Source: Corynebacterium nuruki S6-4 (GTDB lineage Bacteria > Actinomycetota > Actinomycetes > Mycobacteriales > Mycobacteriaceae). From it: a stretch of 64,000 bases of DNA. The notes below the pieces were generated by a model. It did not search any database. It was not told the origin of the DNA and saw nothing but the letters and a program-made list of their open reading frames with translations. Where the stretch lies: assembly GCF_007970465.1 (NCBI RefSeq), contig NZ_CP042429.1, positions 1,984,001 through 2,048,000 of the forward strand, given 5' to 3'. Shown here in pieces: positions 16,543 to 25,356 of the stretch (positions are counted from its first letter, which is position 1; each line of letters opens with the position of its first letter). The translations under genes were made by a program, and so were the position numbers.

Positions 16543-17784
16543 ATGACGCTCAAGAAACTGTCCGGGATGCTGCTGTTCCGGATCATCGTCGCGATCATCC
16601 TCGGCATCGTCTGCAGTCTCTTCTTCCCCGACTGGCTCGCCCGGGTGTTCGTGACCTTCAACGGACTGTTCAGTAACTTCCTCGACCTCTTCATCCCGGT
16701 CCTCATCTTCGCGCTGATCACCCCGGCCATCGCCGGCATCGGCAAGGGTGCGGGCAAGTGGCTCGGGCTCACCGCCGGCATCGCCTACGCCTCGACGATC
16801 GTCTCCGGACTCATCGCCTTCGGGGTCGCCACCGCAAGCTACAACTGGCTGCTCGGCGACAAGAAGATGGACACCCTCGCCGACATCGACGAAGGCGCAC
16901 TCTCCCCCTTCTTCGAGATCGACATGCCCGCCCCCTTCGAGGTCATGACCGCCCTCATCCTCGCCTTCTGCGTGGGACTGGCGATGACCGCCGTGAAGTC
17001 CGACGTGCTCTACACCGGCGTCCGCGAGCTCGAGGGCGTGGTCATGAAGGTCATCAAGGTCTTCGTCATCCCGCTGCTGCCGATCTTCGTCTACGGCACC
17101 TTCCTCGGCATGGGCATGAACGGCACCCTGCTCGACGTCATCGGATCCTTCATCAAGGTGCTCGTCCTGGCGACTGTCATGACGCTCCTGCTGCTGGTCC
17201 TCCAGTACCTCGTCACCGGCGCGGTCGTGAAGAAGAACCCGTTCAAGGCACTGTGGAACATGATGCCCGCCTACGCCACCGCGCTGGGCACCTCCTCCTC
17301 CGCCGCGACGATCCCGGTCACCCTGGAAGGCGCGAAGAAGAACGGGGTGACCGAGAACGTCGCCGGCTTCACCGTCCCGCTGTGCGCGACGACCCACCTC
17401 GCCGGCTCGATGATGAAGATCAGCCTGTTCGCCCTCGCCGTGATCCACATGTTCGACCTAGACATCGGCACCGGGCAGTTCCTCGGCTTCCTGTTCCTGC
17501 TCGGCATCATGATGGTCGCCGCCCCCGGTGTGCCCGGCGGCGCGATCATGGCCGCGGTCGGCGTGCTCGGCGACCAGCTCGGCTTCGACCAGGACCAGAT
17601 CGCCATCATGATCGCCGCCTACATCGCGATCGACTCCTTCGGCACCGCCGCCAACGTCACCGGCGACGGCGCGATCGCCCTGGTCGTCAACAAGATCTCC
17701 GGCGGCGCACTGGGCGGAGTCGACTCGGCCGAGGCTCGGGCCGACGAGGCCATCGCCGAGGACATCAGCGAGAGCCGGAACTAG
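16543..17784 (+). CDS. dicarboxylate/amino acid:cation symporter (DAACS family)
   Basis: A 413-residue membrane protein with eight or more hydrophobic segments and the DAACS hallmarks: the serine-rich hairpin TALGTSSSAATIPVT near 247-261 and the C-terminal substrate/cation region (IDSFGTAANVTGDGAIALVV). It imports acidic or neutral amino acids or dicarboxylates with Na+ or H+. A TAAGGT hexamer ends 6 nt before the ATG, fitting leaderless transcription. Its 3' end is only 7 bp from the convergent signal peptidase gene. The exact substrate is not readable. The second family member at 27.4-28.9 kb is clearly different. Confidence 0.92.
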   Translation: MTLKKLSGMLLFRIIVAIILGIVCSLFFPDWLARVFVTFNGLFSNFLDLFIPVLIFALITPAIAGIGKGAGKWLGLTAGIAYASTIVSGLIAFGVATASYNWLLGDKKMDTLADIDEGALSPFFEIDMPAPFEVMTALILAFCVGLAMTAVKSDVLYTGVRELEGVVMKVIKVFVIPLLPIFVYGTFLGMGMNGTLLDVIGSFIKVLVLATVMTLLLLVLQYLVTGAVVKKNPFKALWNMMPAYATALGTSSSAATIPVTLEGAKKNGVTENVAGFTVPLCATTHLAGSMMKISLFALAVIHMFDLDIGTGQFLGFLFLLGIMMVAAPGVPGGAIMAAVGVLGDQLGFDQDQIAIMIAAYIAIDSFGTAANVTGDGAIALVVNKISGGALGGVDSAEARADEAIAEDISESRN

Positions 17785-17791
17785 CCGGGTA

Positions 17792-18517
17792 CTAGCTGAC
17801 GCCGCCGATCCGGTTCAGCGGCCAGACCTTGAACCGGACCTTGCCCACGACATCGTCGACGGGCACCGAACCGCCGTCCGGGGCGTCCTGGTGGTAGCGG
17901 GAGTCCTTCGAGTTGGTGCGGTTGTCCCCCATCACCCACACGTCGTCGTCCGGGACGGTGACGGGCCCGAAGTACCGGCCCTGGCAGGCGTCCGACCCGG
18001 TCGTCGGATCGACCTGGTAGGTCATCGGCTTCTGCGTGTAGGAATCGTCGACCTTCTTGCCGTCGACCATGATCCCCGGGTCACCCTGCTTACACTGCAC
18101 GGTCTGGCCGCCGGTCGCGATCACCCGCTTGACCAGTGTGTACTCGTCGGGGGCGAGGATGCCGATCGAGGACAGGACGTTCTGGCCCGCGCGGAGCACG
18201 ACATTGTCGGACCGGGTCGAGGTCCAGCCTTCCTCCCAGCCTGCGGGCGCGGCGAAGACCACCACGTCGCCCTGCTCCGGTTCCCCGAACCGTTCGCTGA
18301 TCTTGTCCACGAAGATCCGGTCGCCGGTGCAGCCCTCGCAGCCGACGAGCGTGGGCTCCATCGACTCGGACGGGATCTGGTAGAGCCGTCCGATGAACGT
18401 GTTGAACAGGCCGAGGAGCAGCAACGCCACCACGATGGTGACGAGGTACTCGACCCAGGCGGGCCGTTTCTTCTTCGCCGTCGTGCCGGCGGTGTCGGAT
18501 TCGTTCGCGTCGCTCAC
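17792..18517 (-). CDS. lepB: type I signal peptidase
   Basis: A 241-residue membrane-anchored protease that removes signal peptides at the cell surface. One N-terminal transmembrane helix (about 23-40) follows a KKKR cytoplasmic segment; catalytic Ser52 is in PSESMEPT and the general-base Lys130 in LVKRVIA. Box E (GDNRTNSKDSR) is present near the C-terminus. A pair of Cys in VGCEGCTGD is typical of actinobacterial LepB. Start is a GTG with TAGGCT seven nt upstream, so leaderless. Confidence 0.93.
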   Translation of the reverse strand: MSDANESDTAGTTAKKKRPAWVEYLVTIVVALLLLGLFNTFIGRLYQIPSESMEPTLVGCEGCTGDRIFVDKISERFGEPEQGDVVVFAAPAGWEEGWTSTRSDNVVLRAGQNVLSSIGILAPDEYTLVKRVIATGGQTVQCKQGDPGIMVDGKKVDDSYTQKPMTYQVDPTTGSDACQGRYFGPVTVPDDDVWVMGDNRTNSKDSRYHQDAPDGGSVPVDDVVGKVRFKVWPLNRIGGVS

Positions 18518-18527
18518 CCCAGCGAGC

Positions 18528-19364
18528 CTAGCCGCTGAACGCGAACCAGCGCCCCGCGACCCGCTGCAGCTGCACGTCCATGTCGTAGAGGGTGCCGAGG
18601 TTCTCAGCGGTCATCTGCTCCGCGACGGGGCCGGACGCCATCACCCGGCCGTCCTTCACCATGAGCACATCGGTGGTGGACGCCGCCACCTCCTCGACAT
18701 GGTGGGTGATCAGCACCGTGGTGAGCCCGGGCAGGGCGGCGCGCAGGTCGTCGACGACGCGCAGCAGGGTCTCCCGACCCGGCAGGTCGAGACCGGTGGA
18801 GGGCTCGTCGAGCAGCAGCATCTCCGGGTCGGTGACCAGGGCGCGGGCGATGAGGGTGCGGGCCTTCTCCCCCTGGCTCATCTGCCGCCAGGTGCGGTCG
18901 GCGCGGGTGTCCATGCCCACCAGGGCGAGGAGTTCGGCGGTGCGGGCGCGGTGTGCGTCGGTGTAGTCGAAACGCTGGATCAGCCCGTTGGAGGCCGAGA
19001 CGCCGGAGAGCACGAGTTCGGTGGCCGGCAGGTCGTCGAGGCGCTGCTTCGGGTCGACGTAGCCGATGCGTTTCTGCAGTTCACGGACGTCGGTGCGGCC
19101 GATGGTCTCGCCGAGGATCCGCACGCTGCCGGTCGTCGGGTAGAGCCGGCCGCCGGCCATCTTGAGCATGGTGGACTTCCCGGCGCCGTTGGGGCCGAGC
19201 ACCGCCCAGTGCGTCCCGGTCGGGACGGTGACGCTGAAGTCCTCGACGAGGGTCTTCGGGCCGCGGCGGACGGTGACGTCGGTGATCTCGATGGCCGCGG
19301 TGCCGGTGCCGGTCGCGGTCGTGGACGCGGTTTCGGTGCTGCTCTCGGTGGTGCTCTCGGTCAT
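18528..19364 (-). CDS. ABC transporter ATP-binding protein
   Basis: A 278-residue single nucleotide-binding domain with Walker A GPNGAGKST, a slightly altered signature MSQGEKAR in place of LSGGQ, Walker B MLLLDEPSTGLDL and switch His in ITHHVEE. This signature variant occurs in the ModF/YlmA-like stand-alone ATPases. The N-terminus is a Thr/Ser/Glu repeat with no assigned role. No permease gene adjoins, so it may serve a distant transporter or a regulatory function. TAACCT ends 7 nt before the ATG (leaderless). Confidence 0.85.
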   Translation of the reverse strand: MTESTTESSTETASTTATGTGTAAIEITDVTVRRGPKTLVEDFSVTVPTGTHWAVLGPNGAGKSTMLKMAGGRLYPTTGSVRILGETIGRTDVRELQKRIGYVDPKQRLDDLPATELVLSGVSASNGLIQRFDYTDAHRARTAELLALVGMDTRADRTWRQMSQGEKARTLIARALVTDPEMLLLDEPSTGLDLPGRETLLRVVDDLRAALPGLTTVLITHHVEEVAASTTDVLMVKDGRVMASGPVAEQMTAENLGTLYDMDVQLQRVAGRWFAFSG

Positions 19365-19781
19365 GCGGGGCAGGTTACTCCGCCTTTACGTCCCATTCAG
19401 CGGTCGCCCCGTCCCACTGTGCGGTATATCCCGCCATCCCAGCCGCCGCGCCGCCCCGTCCCGCCCCGGCCCACCGGCCCCGCCGCAGGTGTGCGTCGAG
19501 GGGGTGGGATTCCCGGGCTGCACCACCCGGTCGACGTACACCCGGAGCGCCGTCGTCAGATGACTACCTCGCGCCCGGTCCGGCCCCGCGGCGTCCGGCA
19601 TCCGACGCCCGGGGGCGCGCCACCCGCAGCGTCCGGCATCTGGTGTGACGCACACCATGGTGACGACCCTCCCCGCGGCTGCTAGCACCCCGGCGCGGCA
19701 CTCCGTCCACCGTTCGGTGGGTGAATCGGCGCTGGTCAGGGTGTCCGGAGAGAAAAGTCGGCAGAAGTTTCGCCGTTTTGG
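19365..19781. promoter_or_regulatory. long intergenic region upstream of alkB with a 17-bp palindrome
   Basis: No gene can be supported in this stretch; open frames here are GC-driven. The only structure noted is TGGTGTG-ACG-CACACCA at 19641-19657, a perfect 7-bp inverted repeat with a 3-nt spacer about 145 nt upstream of the alkB -35 box. It could be a regulator site. The first 300 bases otherwise show nothing notable. Confidence 0.4.
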
Positions 19782-19810
19782 TTGTCATAGTGAAATAGAT
19801 ATCGTATCGT
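19782..19810 (+). promoter_or_regulatory. probable alkB promoter
   Basis: TTGTCA (19782-19787) and TATCGT (19805-19810) are separated by 17 bp within a locally AT-rich patch (19750-19810) that stands out from the surrounding DNA. Transcription would begin near 19817. Confidence 0.6.
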
Positions 19811-19824
19811 GGCCCACACAACCT

Positions 19825-19850
19825 GGAATGTGTGTTCCAAAACACATTCC
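19825..19850 (+). promoter_or_regulatory. inverted repeat in the alkB leader, candidate operator
   Basis: GGAATGTGT and ACACATTCC form a perfect 9-bp inverted repeat around an 8-nt spacer, immediately after the inferred transcription start and before the GGAGGAG ribosome binding site. Its place suits a repressor operator. Alkane operons often have a TetR-type regulator; none is encoded here. Confidence 0.6.
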
Positions 19851-19874
19851 TTCTCACAGTCCATGGAGGAGATC

Positions 19875-21155
19875 ATGACTGCGACAACAGACGCCGTGAC
19901 CGCCGGGTCAGGCGGAACCGACGACGCTTACGAACACCACCTGACCGCCGACGAACAGAAGTGGATCGACAAGAAGAAGTACGCCTGGGTCTTCAGCATC
20001 TTCCCGGCCACCATCCCGCTGATCATCTGGGGCGTCGCCGAGTGGATGAAGGCGATCAGCGCGCCCGAGTTCTTCGTCCACGCCTCCTGGTTCCTCGGCC
20101 CCGTCGCCGTGTTCATCCTCATCCCCATCGGCGACTTCGTCCTCGGCCGGGACGGTGAGAACGCCCCCGAGGAGTTCGTCCCCCAGCTGGAGGAGACGAA
20201 GTACTACCGCATCGTCTCCTACCTGTACTTCCCGGTGATGCTCGCCAGCCTCATCATGTGCTGCTGGCAGTGGACCTACGGCGGCATGCCCTGGTACGAC
20301 AAGCTCGGCCTGGCATGGTCGATGGGTATGACCTCCGGTATCAGCATCGTCGCCGCCCACGAGCTCGGCCACAAGAAGACCGGCTTCGAGCGCTGGCTCG
20401 CCAAGATCGTCCTCGCCGTCCCCGCCTACGGCCACTTCTACGTCGAGCACAACAAGGGCCACCACGTGAAGGTCGCCACCCCGGAGGACCCGGTGAGCTC
20501 CCGGATGGGTGAGAACGCCTACGTCTACCTGCTGCGCTCCATCCCCCGCCAGATCCCGCGCGCCTGGAACGTCGAGAAGACCCGCCTGGCGCGGTCGAAG
20601 AAGGGCCAGTTCAACCTGGACAACGACGTGTGGAACGCCTGGCTGATCACCGTCGTCCTGTGGGGCGCACTGCTCATCGGCTTCGGCATCGGCATCCTGC
20701 CCTACATGCTGGTCCAGGCGGTCATCGGCATCGCCCTGCTGGAGTTCGTCAACTACCTGGAGCACTACGGCCTGCTGCGCCGCAAGCTCGAGGACGGACG
20801 CTACGAGCGCTGCTCCCCGGAGCACTCCTGGAACTCCGACAACCTGACCACCAACATCTTCCTGTACCAGCTGCAGCGTCACTCCGACCACCACGCGAAC
20901 CCGACCCGCCGCTACCAGTCACTGCGCTCCGACGTCTTCGCCCCCGAGCTCCCCGCCGGCTACGCGACGATGATCTTCGCCGCCGCGCTCCCGCCGGTGT
21001 GGTTCTGGATCATGGACCGCCGGCTGATGCAGTTCTACAACTACGACATCGAGCGGGCGAACCTGCACCCGGCGAAGGCCGCGAAGCTCCGCAAGAAGTG
21101 GAACCGCATCGCCGCCCAGCAGCCCGCCGCCGTCACCGCCGGACAGGAGAGCTGA
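19875..21155 (+). CDS. alkB: integral-membrane alkane 1-monooxygenase
   Basis: A 426-residue non-heme diiron hydroxylase that converts n-alkanes to 1-alkanols in the membrane, taking electrons from rubredoxin. All histidine boxes are present: HELGHKK (162-168), EHNKGHH (191-197) and LQRHSDHH (333-340), plus the NYLEHYGL motif (293-300) specific to alkane hydroxylases. About six hydrophobic segments are visible. The ATG at 19875 has a near-perfect GGAGGAG ribosome binding site; an in-frame start 66 nt upstream would disrupt the operator region. First gene of a five-gene operon. Confidence 0.96.
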   Translation: MTATTDAVTAGSGGTDDAYEHHLTADEQKWIDKKKYAWVFSIFPATIPLIIWGVAEWMKAISAPEFFVHASWFLGPVAVFILIPIGDFVLGRDGENAPEEFVPQLEETKYYRIVSYLYFPVMLASLIMCCWQWTYGGMPWYDKLGLAWSMGMTSGISIVAAHELGHKKTGFERWLAKIVLAVPAYGHFYVEHNKGHHVKVATPEDPVSSRMGENAYVYLLRSIPRQIPRAWNVEKTRLARSKKGQFNLDNDVWNAWLITVVLWGALLIGFGIGILPYMLVQAVIGIALLEFVNYLEHYGLLRRKLEDGRYERCSPEHSWNSDNLTTNIFLYQLQRHSDHHANPTRRYQSLRSDVFAPELPAGYATMIFAAALPPVWFWIMDRRLMQFYNYDIERANLHPAKAAKLRKKWNRIAAQQPAAVTAGQES

Positions 21156-21158
21156 CCC

Positions 21159-21542
21159 ATGGCCACCACCCGCACCACCAACTCCGGCCCCGACCTCGAG
21201 GCCCTGCGCGCCGCCGGCGGCGGGGACATCCCCGTCACCCAGGCCCCGCCGCAGAAGAAGACCGACCCGAGACTGCACTACTCGATGTGCATCGGCCTGA
21301 CCGTCCTGGGCATCGCCGTCATCGTGCTCGGGGTGTTCGGTCTCAACGGAACCGCCGGCCTCGACGTGACATACCCCTGGTTCCTGCTGATCTCCCTGTT
21401 CTTCCTGCTGCCCGGTATCGTCGGGCTCTACCGCGGACCGGGTGAGCCCTCGACCCACGTCATCCCGCGGCCGAAGAACCGCAAGCCGATCGACCCGACC
21501 GCCGGTGCCGGCGGCGCGGCCGGTCCCCCGCCGGCCGTCTGA
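21159..21542 (+). CDS. small two-helix membrane protein in the alk operon
   Basis: A 127-residue protein starting 3 nt after alkB. Residues about 43-62 and 73-91 form two hydrophobic helices (SMCIGLTVLGIAVIVLGVFG and PWFLLISLFFLLPGIVGLYR) flanked by hydrophilic tails rich in Pro and Ala. The second helix with its FxLPGxxxLY ending is reminiscent of the eukaryotic TMEM230/TMEM134 (DUF872) pattern, a weak visual resemblance only. It may assist AlkB assembly or lipid/alkane access; no known alk accessory gene matches it in my memory. Confidence 0.7.
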   Translation: MATTRTTNSGPDLEALRAAGGGDIPVTQAPPQKKTDPRLHYSMCIGLTVLGIAVIVLGVFGLNGTAGLDVTYPWFLLISLFFLLPGIVGLYRGPGEPSTHVIPRPKNRKPIDPTAGAGGAAGPPPAV

Positions 21543-21616
21543 CCACGGCCGCGCTCCGCACCACCCCACCACCCACACCGCACTCCCACCCCGACTACCC
21601 GAGAAGAGAGAACACC

Positions 21617-21784
21617 ATGGCCGTCTACCAGTGCCCCGGCTGCGACTACCGGATCGACACCACCGTCGGTGACAGTTCCGAGGGCTTCGCCCCCGGCTTC
21701 GACTGGGACGCCGAAGTCCCCGAAGACTGGTTCTGCCCCGACTGCGGCGTCCGCGACAAAGTCGACTTCGAGAAGATCTCCTGA
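21617..21784 (+). CDS. rubredoxin (first copy)
   Basis: A 55-residue iron protein with the two Cys knuckles CPGC (6-9) and CPDC (40-43) that hold one iron. The first knuckle, CPGCDYRID, lacks the usual CG-Y-Y pattern, like the AlkG1-type rubredoxins that often cannot donate to AlkB. The spacing between knuckles and the WDAEVPEDWFCPDC motif are otherwise standard. ATG has a modest AGAGAG ribosome binding site; 74 bp after the small membrane protein gene. Confidence 0.92.
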   Translation: MAVYQCPGCDYRIDTTVGDSSEGFAPGFDWDAEVPEDWFCPDCGVRDKVDFEKIS

Positions 21785-21811
21785 CACACCACGCAAGCGA
21801 AAGGACCCATC

Positions 21812-22003
21812 ATGAGCACCAGCACGATCACCGACTACAAGGTCTGGGAATGCGCCCAGTGCGGGTACATCTACGACGAGTCGAAGGGCGACCCCGAGGA
21901 GGGGTTCCCGCCCGGCACCCGCTGGGAGGACATCCCGGACGACTGGGAGTGCCCGGACTGCGGTGCCGCGAAGGCCGACTTCGACATGGTCCAGATCGGC
22001 TGA
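21812..22003 (+). CDS. rubredoxin (second copy, AlkG2-like)
   Basis: A 63-residue rubredoxin with [10 protein letters not shown] (14-23) and CPDCGAAK (47-54), the classical knuckles of AlkG2-type rubredoxins that pass electrons to Alk[23 protein letters not shown] is typical of the family. AAAGGA ribosome binding site precedes the ATG. One base separates its stop from the start of the reductase gene, so the three redox genes are probably produced together. Confidence 0.95.
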   Translation: MSTSTITDYKVWECAQCGYIYDESKGDPEEGFPPGTRWEDIPDDWECPDCGAAKADFDMVQIG

Positions 22004-22004
22004 C

Positions 22005-23240
22005 ATGACACGCATCGCGATCATCGGCGGCGGCGTCGCCGCCCACACCACCCTGAAGAGCTACCTCGCCGCCGCCGGCGGGGACCGCGACCCGTCGACC
22101 GACACGGTCGACATCTTCACCACCGAACCGCACGCCCCCTACCGGCGTCCCGAGGTGAACAAGGGGATGCTGCTCACCGGGAAGACCCCCGCCGAGGTCG
22201 CCCTGCCCGGCGGGATCCTCACCGAGCCGGGCGTCACCCTGCACCTGTCCACCGTGGTCACCGCGGTGGACCCGGCGGCGCACACGCTCACCGCCGGCGA
22301 CACCACCTACGCCTGGGACCGGCTGGTCTTCGCCACCGGTGCCGGTCCGCGGCTGCTCGATCCGACAACGAACCCGTGGCTCGCCGACCGCGACGTCCAC
22401 TACATCCGTACCCCGGAGCACTCCGCCGCCCTGCGCACCCGACTCGCCGGGCTGGCCCCGACGGACACGGTCGTGGTCGTCGGCGGGGGCGTCCTCGGTC
22501 TCGAGGCGGCGTCCGCCGCGGCGACGCTGAGCGACGCTCAGGTCCACGTCCTGGAGATGGGCGACGAGGTCTGTGCGCGGATGCTCCCGCCCACAGCCTC
22601 CCGCTGGCTGCGGGACCGGCACGCCGAGCACGGTGTGACGGTCACCTGCGGGCTGGACGCCGCCGCGCTCGCCGCGCAGATCGACCGGCTCGACCCGACG
22701 GTCGTCGTCGTGTCGGTCGGCGCGGTCCGCGACACGATGCTCGCGGAGGACGCCGGCATCGCCGTCGGTGAGCGGCCCGGCGCCGGCATCATCGTCGATC
22801 CGGCGGGCCGGACGTCAGCTCCCGATGTGTGGGCCGCAGGTGACTGCGTGGAAGTCCACGGCGAGGTCGACGGTGTGCCGGTGATCGTCCGCCCCGAGGA
22901 CGAGGGCTCCGCCCGGACCCTCGGCACCCTCGTCGGTCGCCAGCTCGCCGCCACCGGCACAGCTGCCGCGACTGCTGAGCGGGGTTCCTACCTCACCGAG
23001 CAGCGGCGCGGCTGGACGAACCAGTACGGTCTCATGCTCAACATCGTCGGGGACGCCGGCACGGCGTCGGACGACCGACGTGAACAGGTGGAGCTGTCCT
23101 CGCCCGAGGAGCTGGTGGTGTTCACCGTGGCGTCCGGGGCCCCCGGCGCCGGCGACGTGGTCACCGGCGTGACGACCGTGGGCCGTTCCCCCGAGGTCCG
23201 CGCGGCGAAGAACGCGCTGGGCACCGTCCTCACCGCCTGA
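22005..23240 (+). CDS. rubB: NAD(P)H:rubredoxin reductase
   Basis: A 411-residue FAD-dependent reductase that transfers electrons from NAD(P)H to rubredoxin for AlkB. It has the N-terminal FAD motif AIIGGGVAAHTT, a GRR-like PYRRPEVNKGMLL segment binding FAD, the second nucleotide motif VVVVGGGVLGLEAA near 150, and the FAD-ribityl motif TSAPDVWAAGDCVEV. The ATG at 22005 lies just after the rubredoxin stop; starts further up lie inside the rubredoxin gene. Equivalent to AlkT of Pseudomonas in function. Confidence 0.92.
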   Translation: MTRIAIIGGGVAAHTTLKSYLAAAGGDRDPSTDTVDIFTTEPHAPYRRPEVNKGMLLTGKTPAEVALPGGILTEPGVTLHLSTVVTAVDPAAHTLTAGDTTYAWDRLVFATGAGPRLLDPTTNPWLADRDVHYIRTPEHSAALRTRLAGLAPTDTVVVVGGGVLGLEAASAAATLSDAQVHVLEMGDEVCARMLPPTASRWLRDRHAEHGVTVTCGLDAAALAAQIDRLDPTVVVVSVGAVRDTMLAEDAGIAVGERPGAGIIVDPAGRTSAPDVWAAGDCVEVHGEVDGVPVIVRPEDEGSARTLGTLVGRQLAATGTAAATAERGSYLTEQRRGWTNQYGLMLNIVGDAGTASDDRREQVELSSPEELVVFTVASGAPGAGDVVTGVTTVGRSPEVRAAKNALGTVLTA

Positions 23241-23327
23241 CGCGGCACCGGGCGGGGCGCCGGAAATGTCTGCCTTTATATCCGTACCGCGGGGCACGGT
23301 CAGGAGGATACCGGTTAGGCTTCAGGT

Positions 23328-24920
23328 ATGTCCGTCGAGTCCCCGAACCGCTTCACCACCACTACGGGCCGCATCGGCAGCCGGTGGGTCGTCGAGACCA
23401 CCACCGGACCGGTCAAGGGCCACGCCGCCAACGGCGCCGTCGCCTTCCGCGGCATCCCCTACGCCGAACAGCCTGTCGATGACCTGCGGTTCCGTCGCGC
23501 CACCGCCAGGCAGCCGTGGCACGGCGTCCTCGTCGCAGACCGACCCGGCGACTACTGCGCCCAGTGGCGTAACCCGAAGACCGGCTGGATCGGCTCGGAG
23601 CACTGCCTGTGGCTCAATGTCGTCGTCCCCCGGCAGTCCGAGACACACAGCACGCACGGTACGGATGCCGACCGGATCATCGACCCGGAGGCGCGGCGCC
23701 CTGTCGTCATCTACCTGCACGGCGGCGGCAACGTCCACGGTTCCGCCGGTGAGCCGCTGCTGTCCGGCGAGTACTTCGCCAACGCCACCGACTGCGTCTA
23801 CGTCGCGGTCAACTACCGCGTCGGCATCCTCGGCCAGCTCGCCCTCGGCAACGCCGACAGTCTCGACGCCGACCGGTTCGACAGCAACACCGGCCTGTCT
23901 GACATCATGACGGCGATCGAATGGGTCCACGCCAATGCCGCGGCCTTCGGCGGCGACCCCGACCGCATCACCGTCATGGGCGAGTCCAGCGGCGGTGCGA
24001 TGGTCACCGCCCTGACCGCCGCACCGCGGATCCACGGCCTCGTCGCCGGCTTCATCGGCCAGTCGCCCGCCGCCGCCATGGTCCACACCCCCGACCTCGC
24101 CGGCATGCTCGCCGACCACGCGCTCGAGATCCTCCACGGCAGCGACGACGGCAGGCGCCCCCGCCCCGAGGGCACCGGCACCGACCTGCTGGACGCCACC
24201 CCCCAGGGCCTCGCCTGGCTCACCGAACAACTCAACGCCTGGTCCTGGGGCCGGGCGGGCATCGCCGGCGGCTTCGCACCGGTCCTCGACGATCTGCTGC
24301 CCCGCCATCCGCTGGAGCCCGGCGCACAGTTCGATGTCCCGTTGCTGCTCGGCACCAACCTCGACGAGTACGTGCTGATGCGCTGGTCCTACCCGCGGCG
24401 GAAGGTCTTCGAGCAGCAGGCCCGCGACTTCGCCGAGAGCCTCGACCCGCAGTACGGGCCGGGCGTGCTGACCGGCCTCTACAACAGCGGCCGCGGCCGG
24501 GGCGACGCCGGACGGTTCCTCGGCGACGCCCTGTTCACCGCCCCGTCGATCCGGATGGCCTCCCAGCATCCCAGCTCCCGGGCCTGGCTGTACCGGCTGG
24601 ACATGTCCACCCCCTCGCTGGACATCAGCGGCATCGGCGCGACCCACGCCCTCGACCTGCCGATCCTGTTCGGACGCTACGATTCAGGCCGCGGCCCGGG
24701 CGCGCTGCTCCTCGGCGGGCGGGACCGGATGCGGGCGACGACGGCGGCGATGCAGCCGCGGTGGCGCCGGTTCATCCATGAGGCCGACCCGGGCTGGGAG
24801 CCCTACGCCGACGGCTATGTCACCCAGATCTTCGACGGTGGTGAGCGGTCGGTCCCCGACCCGGATCCGGCACTGCGCGAGGCCTGGGCGCCGGTGAGCC
24901 TCACCGGCATGCCGGCGTAA
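23328..24920 (+). CDS. type B carboxylesterase
   Basis: A 530-residue alpha/beta hydrolase with the oxyanion motif HGGG at 131-134, nucleophile Ser220 in GESSGG and a conserved N-terminal FRGIPYAE. The acid residue is probably in GTNLDEY and the catalytic His in THALDLP. No signal peptide is visible, so it is likely cytoplasmic. It would hydrolyse carboxylic esters; the substrate is unknown. A TAGGCT hexamer ends 6 nt before the ATG (leaderless), so it is probably transcribed independently of the alk operon 87 bp upstream. Confidence 0.9.
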   Translation: MSVESPNRFTTTTGRIGSRWVVETTTGPVKGHAANGAVAFRGIPYAEQPVDDLRFRRATARQPWHGVLVADRPGDYCAQWRNPKTGWIGSEHCLWLNVVVPRQSETHSTHGTDADRIIDPEARRPVVIYLHGGGNVHGSAGEPLLSGEYFANATDCVYVAVNYRVGILGQLALGNADSLDADRFDSNTGLSDIMTAIEWVHANAAAFGGDPDRITVMGESSGGAMVTALTAAPRIHGLVAGFIGQSPAAAMVHTPDLAGMLADHALEILHGSDDGRRPRPEGTGTDLLDATPQGLAWLTEQLNAWSWGRAGIAGGFAPVLDDLLPRHPLEPGAQFDVPLLLGTNLDEYVLMRWSYPRRKVFEQQARDFAESLDPQYGPGVLTGLYNSGRGRGDAGRFLGDALFTAPSIRMASQHPSSRAWLYRLDMSTPSLDISGIGATHALDLPILFGRYDSGRGPGALLLGGRDRMRATTAAMQPRWRRFIHEADPGWEPYADGYVTQIFDGGERSVPDPDPALREAWAPVSLTGMPA

Positions 24921-24969
24921 CCTCAGATGTAGTTTCCATACTGTAATATGTCGATATTTCTCCTGATGA

Positions 24970-25010
24970 TCGACATGTCTTCCTGGACGTGCCTACACTG
25001 TCGACATGTC
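24970..25010. promoter_or_regulatory. fic promoter with duplicated operator
   Basis: The 10-mer TCGACATGTC occurs at 24970-24979 and 25001-25010, 31 bp apart. The -10 hexamer TACACT (24994-24999) lies between them, 6 nt before the ATG. Copy 1 falls at the -35 position and copy 2 covers the transcription start and start codon, an arrangement suited to repression. A third half-site TGTCGAT lies at 24949-24955. The Fic protein ends in a winged-helix-like domain that could bind here (inference). Confidence 0.5.
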
Positions 25011-25326
25011 CGGATCTTTCGACCCGAATGTCCCCTTCAACCAGCTGCCCGGCCTTCCCCCGGACGCTGATGTAGAGAACCGCGCCATTCTCAAGGCGGT
25101 GATCCGCGCTCGGGAGCAGCTGGCCGTACTCGACACGTCCTGCAGACTCATTCCCAATCCCGAGATCATCACCTCGACGATCCCACTGCGGGAGGCCAAG
25201 GCCTCCACCGAGATCGAGAACATCGTCACCACAAACGACGAGCTGTTTCGGGCCGACCACGGTATCGACAGTGCACCGACCCCCGAGGCCAAGGAAGCAC
25301 TGCGCTACAACACCGCACTCCACGAG
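25006..25326 (+). pseudogene. Fic family protein, N-terminal fragment (interrupted by IS)
   Basis: These 107 codons encode the N-terminal part of a Fic-domain protein, including the TSTIPLREAKASTEIENIVTT segment that carries the inhibitory helix motif [S/T]xxxE[G/N] as STEIEN. The frame runs on into the inserted element for a few codons to a stop at 25356. Removing the IS and one copy of the CGAG duplication joins codon 107 to 26668 in frame, giving a 361-residue protein with a normal Fic layout. The gene is thus broken, but by one clean event. Confidence 0.88.
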
Positions 25327-25351
25327 TGGCCTTGCCCGCAAATCGTGGACA
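25327..25351. repeat. left terminal inverted repeat of the IS
   Basis: Matches the right end at about 18 of 25 positions, with blocks TGGCCTT, CCC and GTGGACA conserved. It lies downstream of orfB. Confidence 0.8.
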
Positions 25352-25356
25352 GGTAA

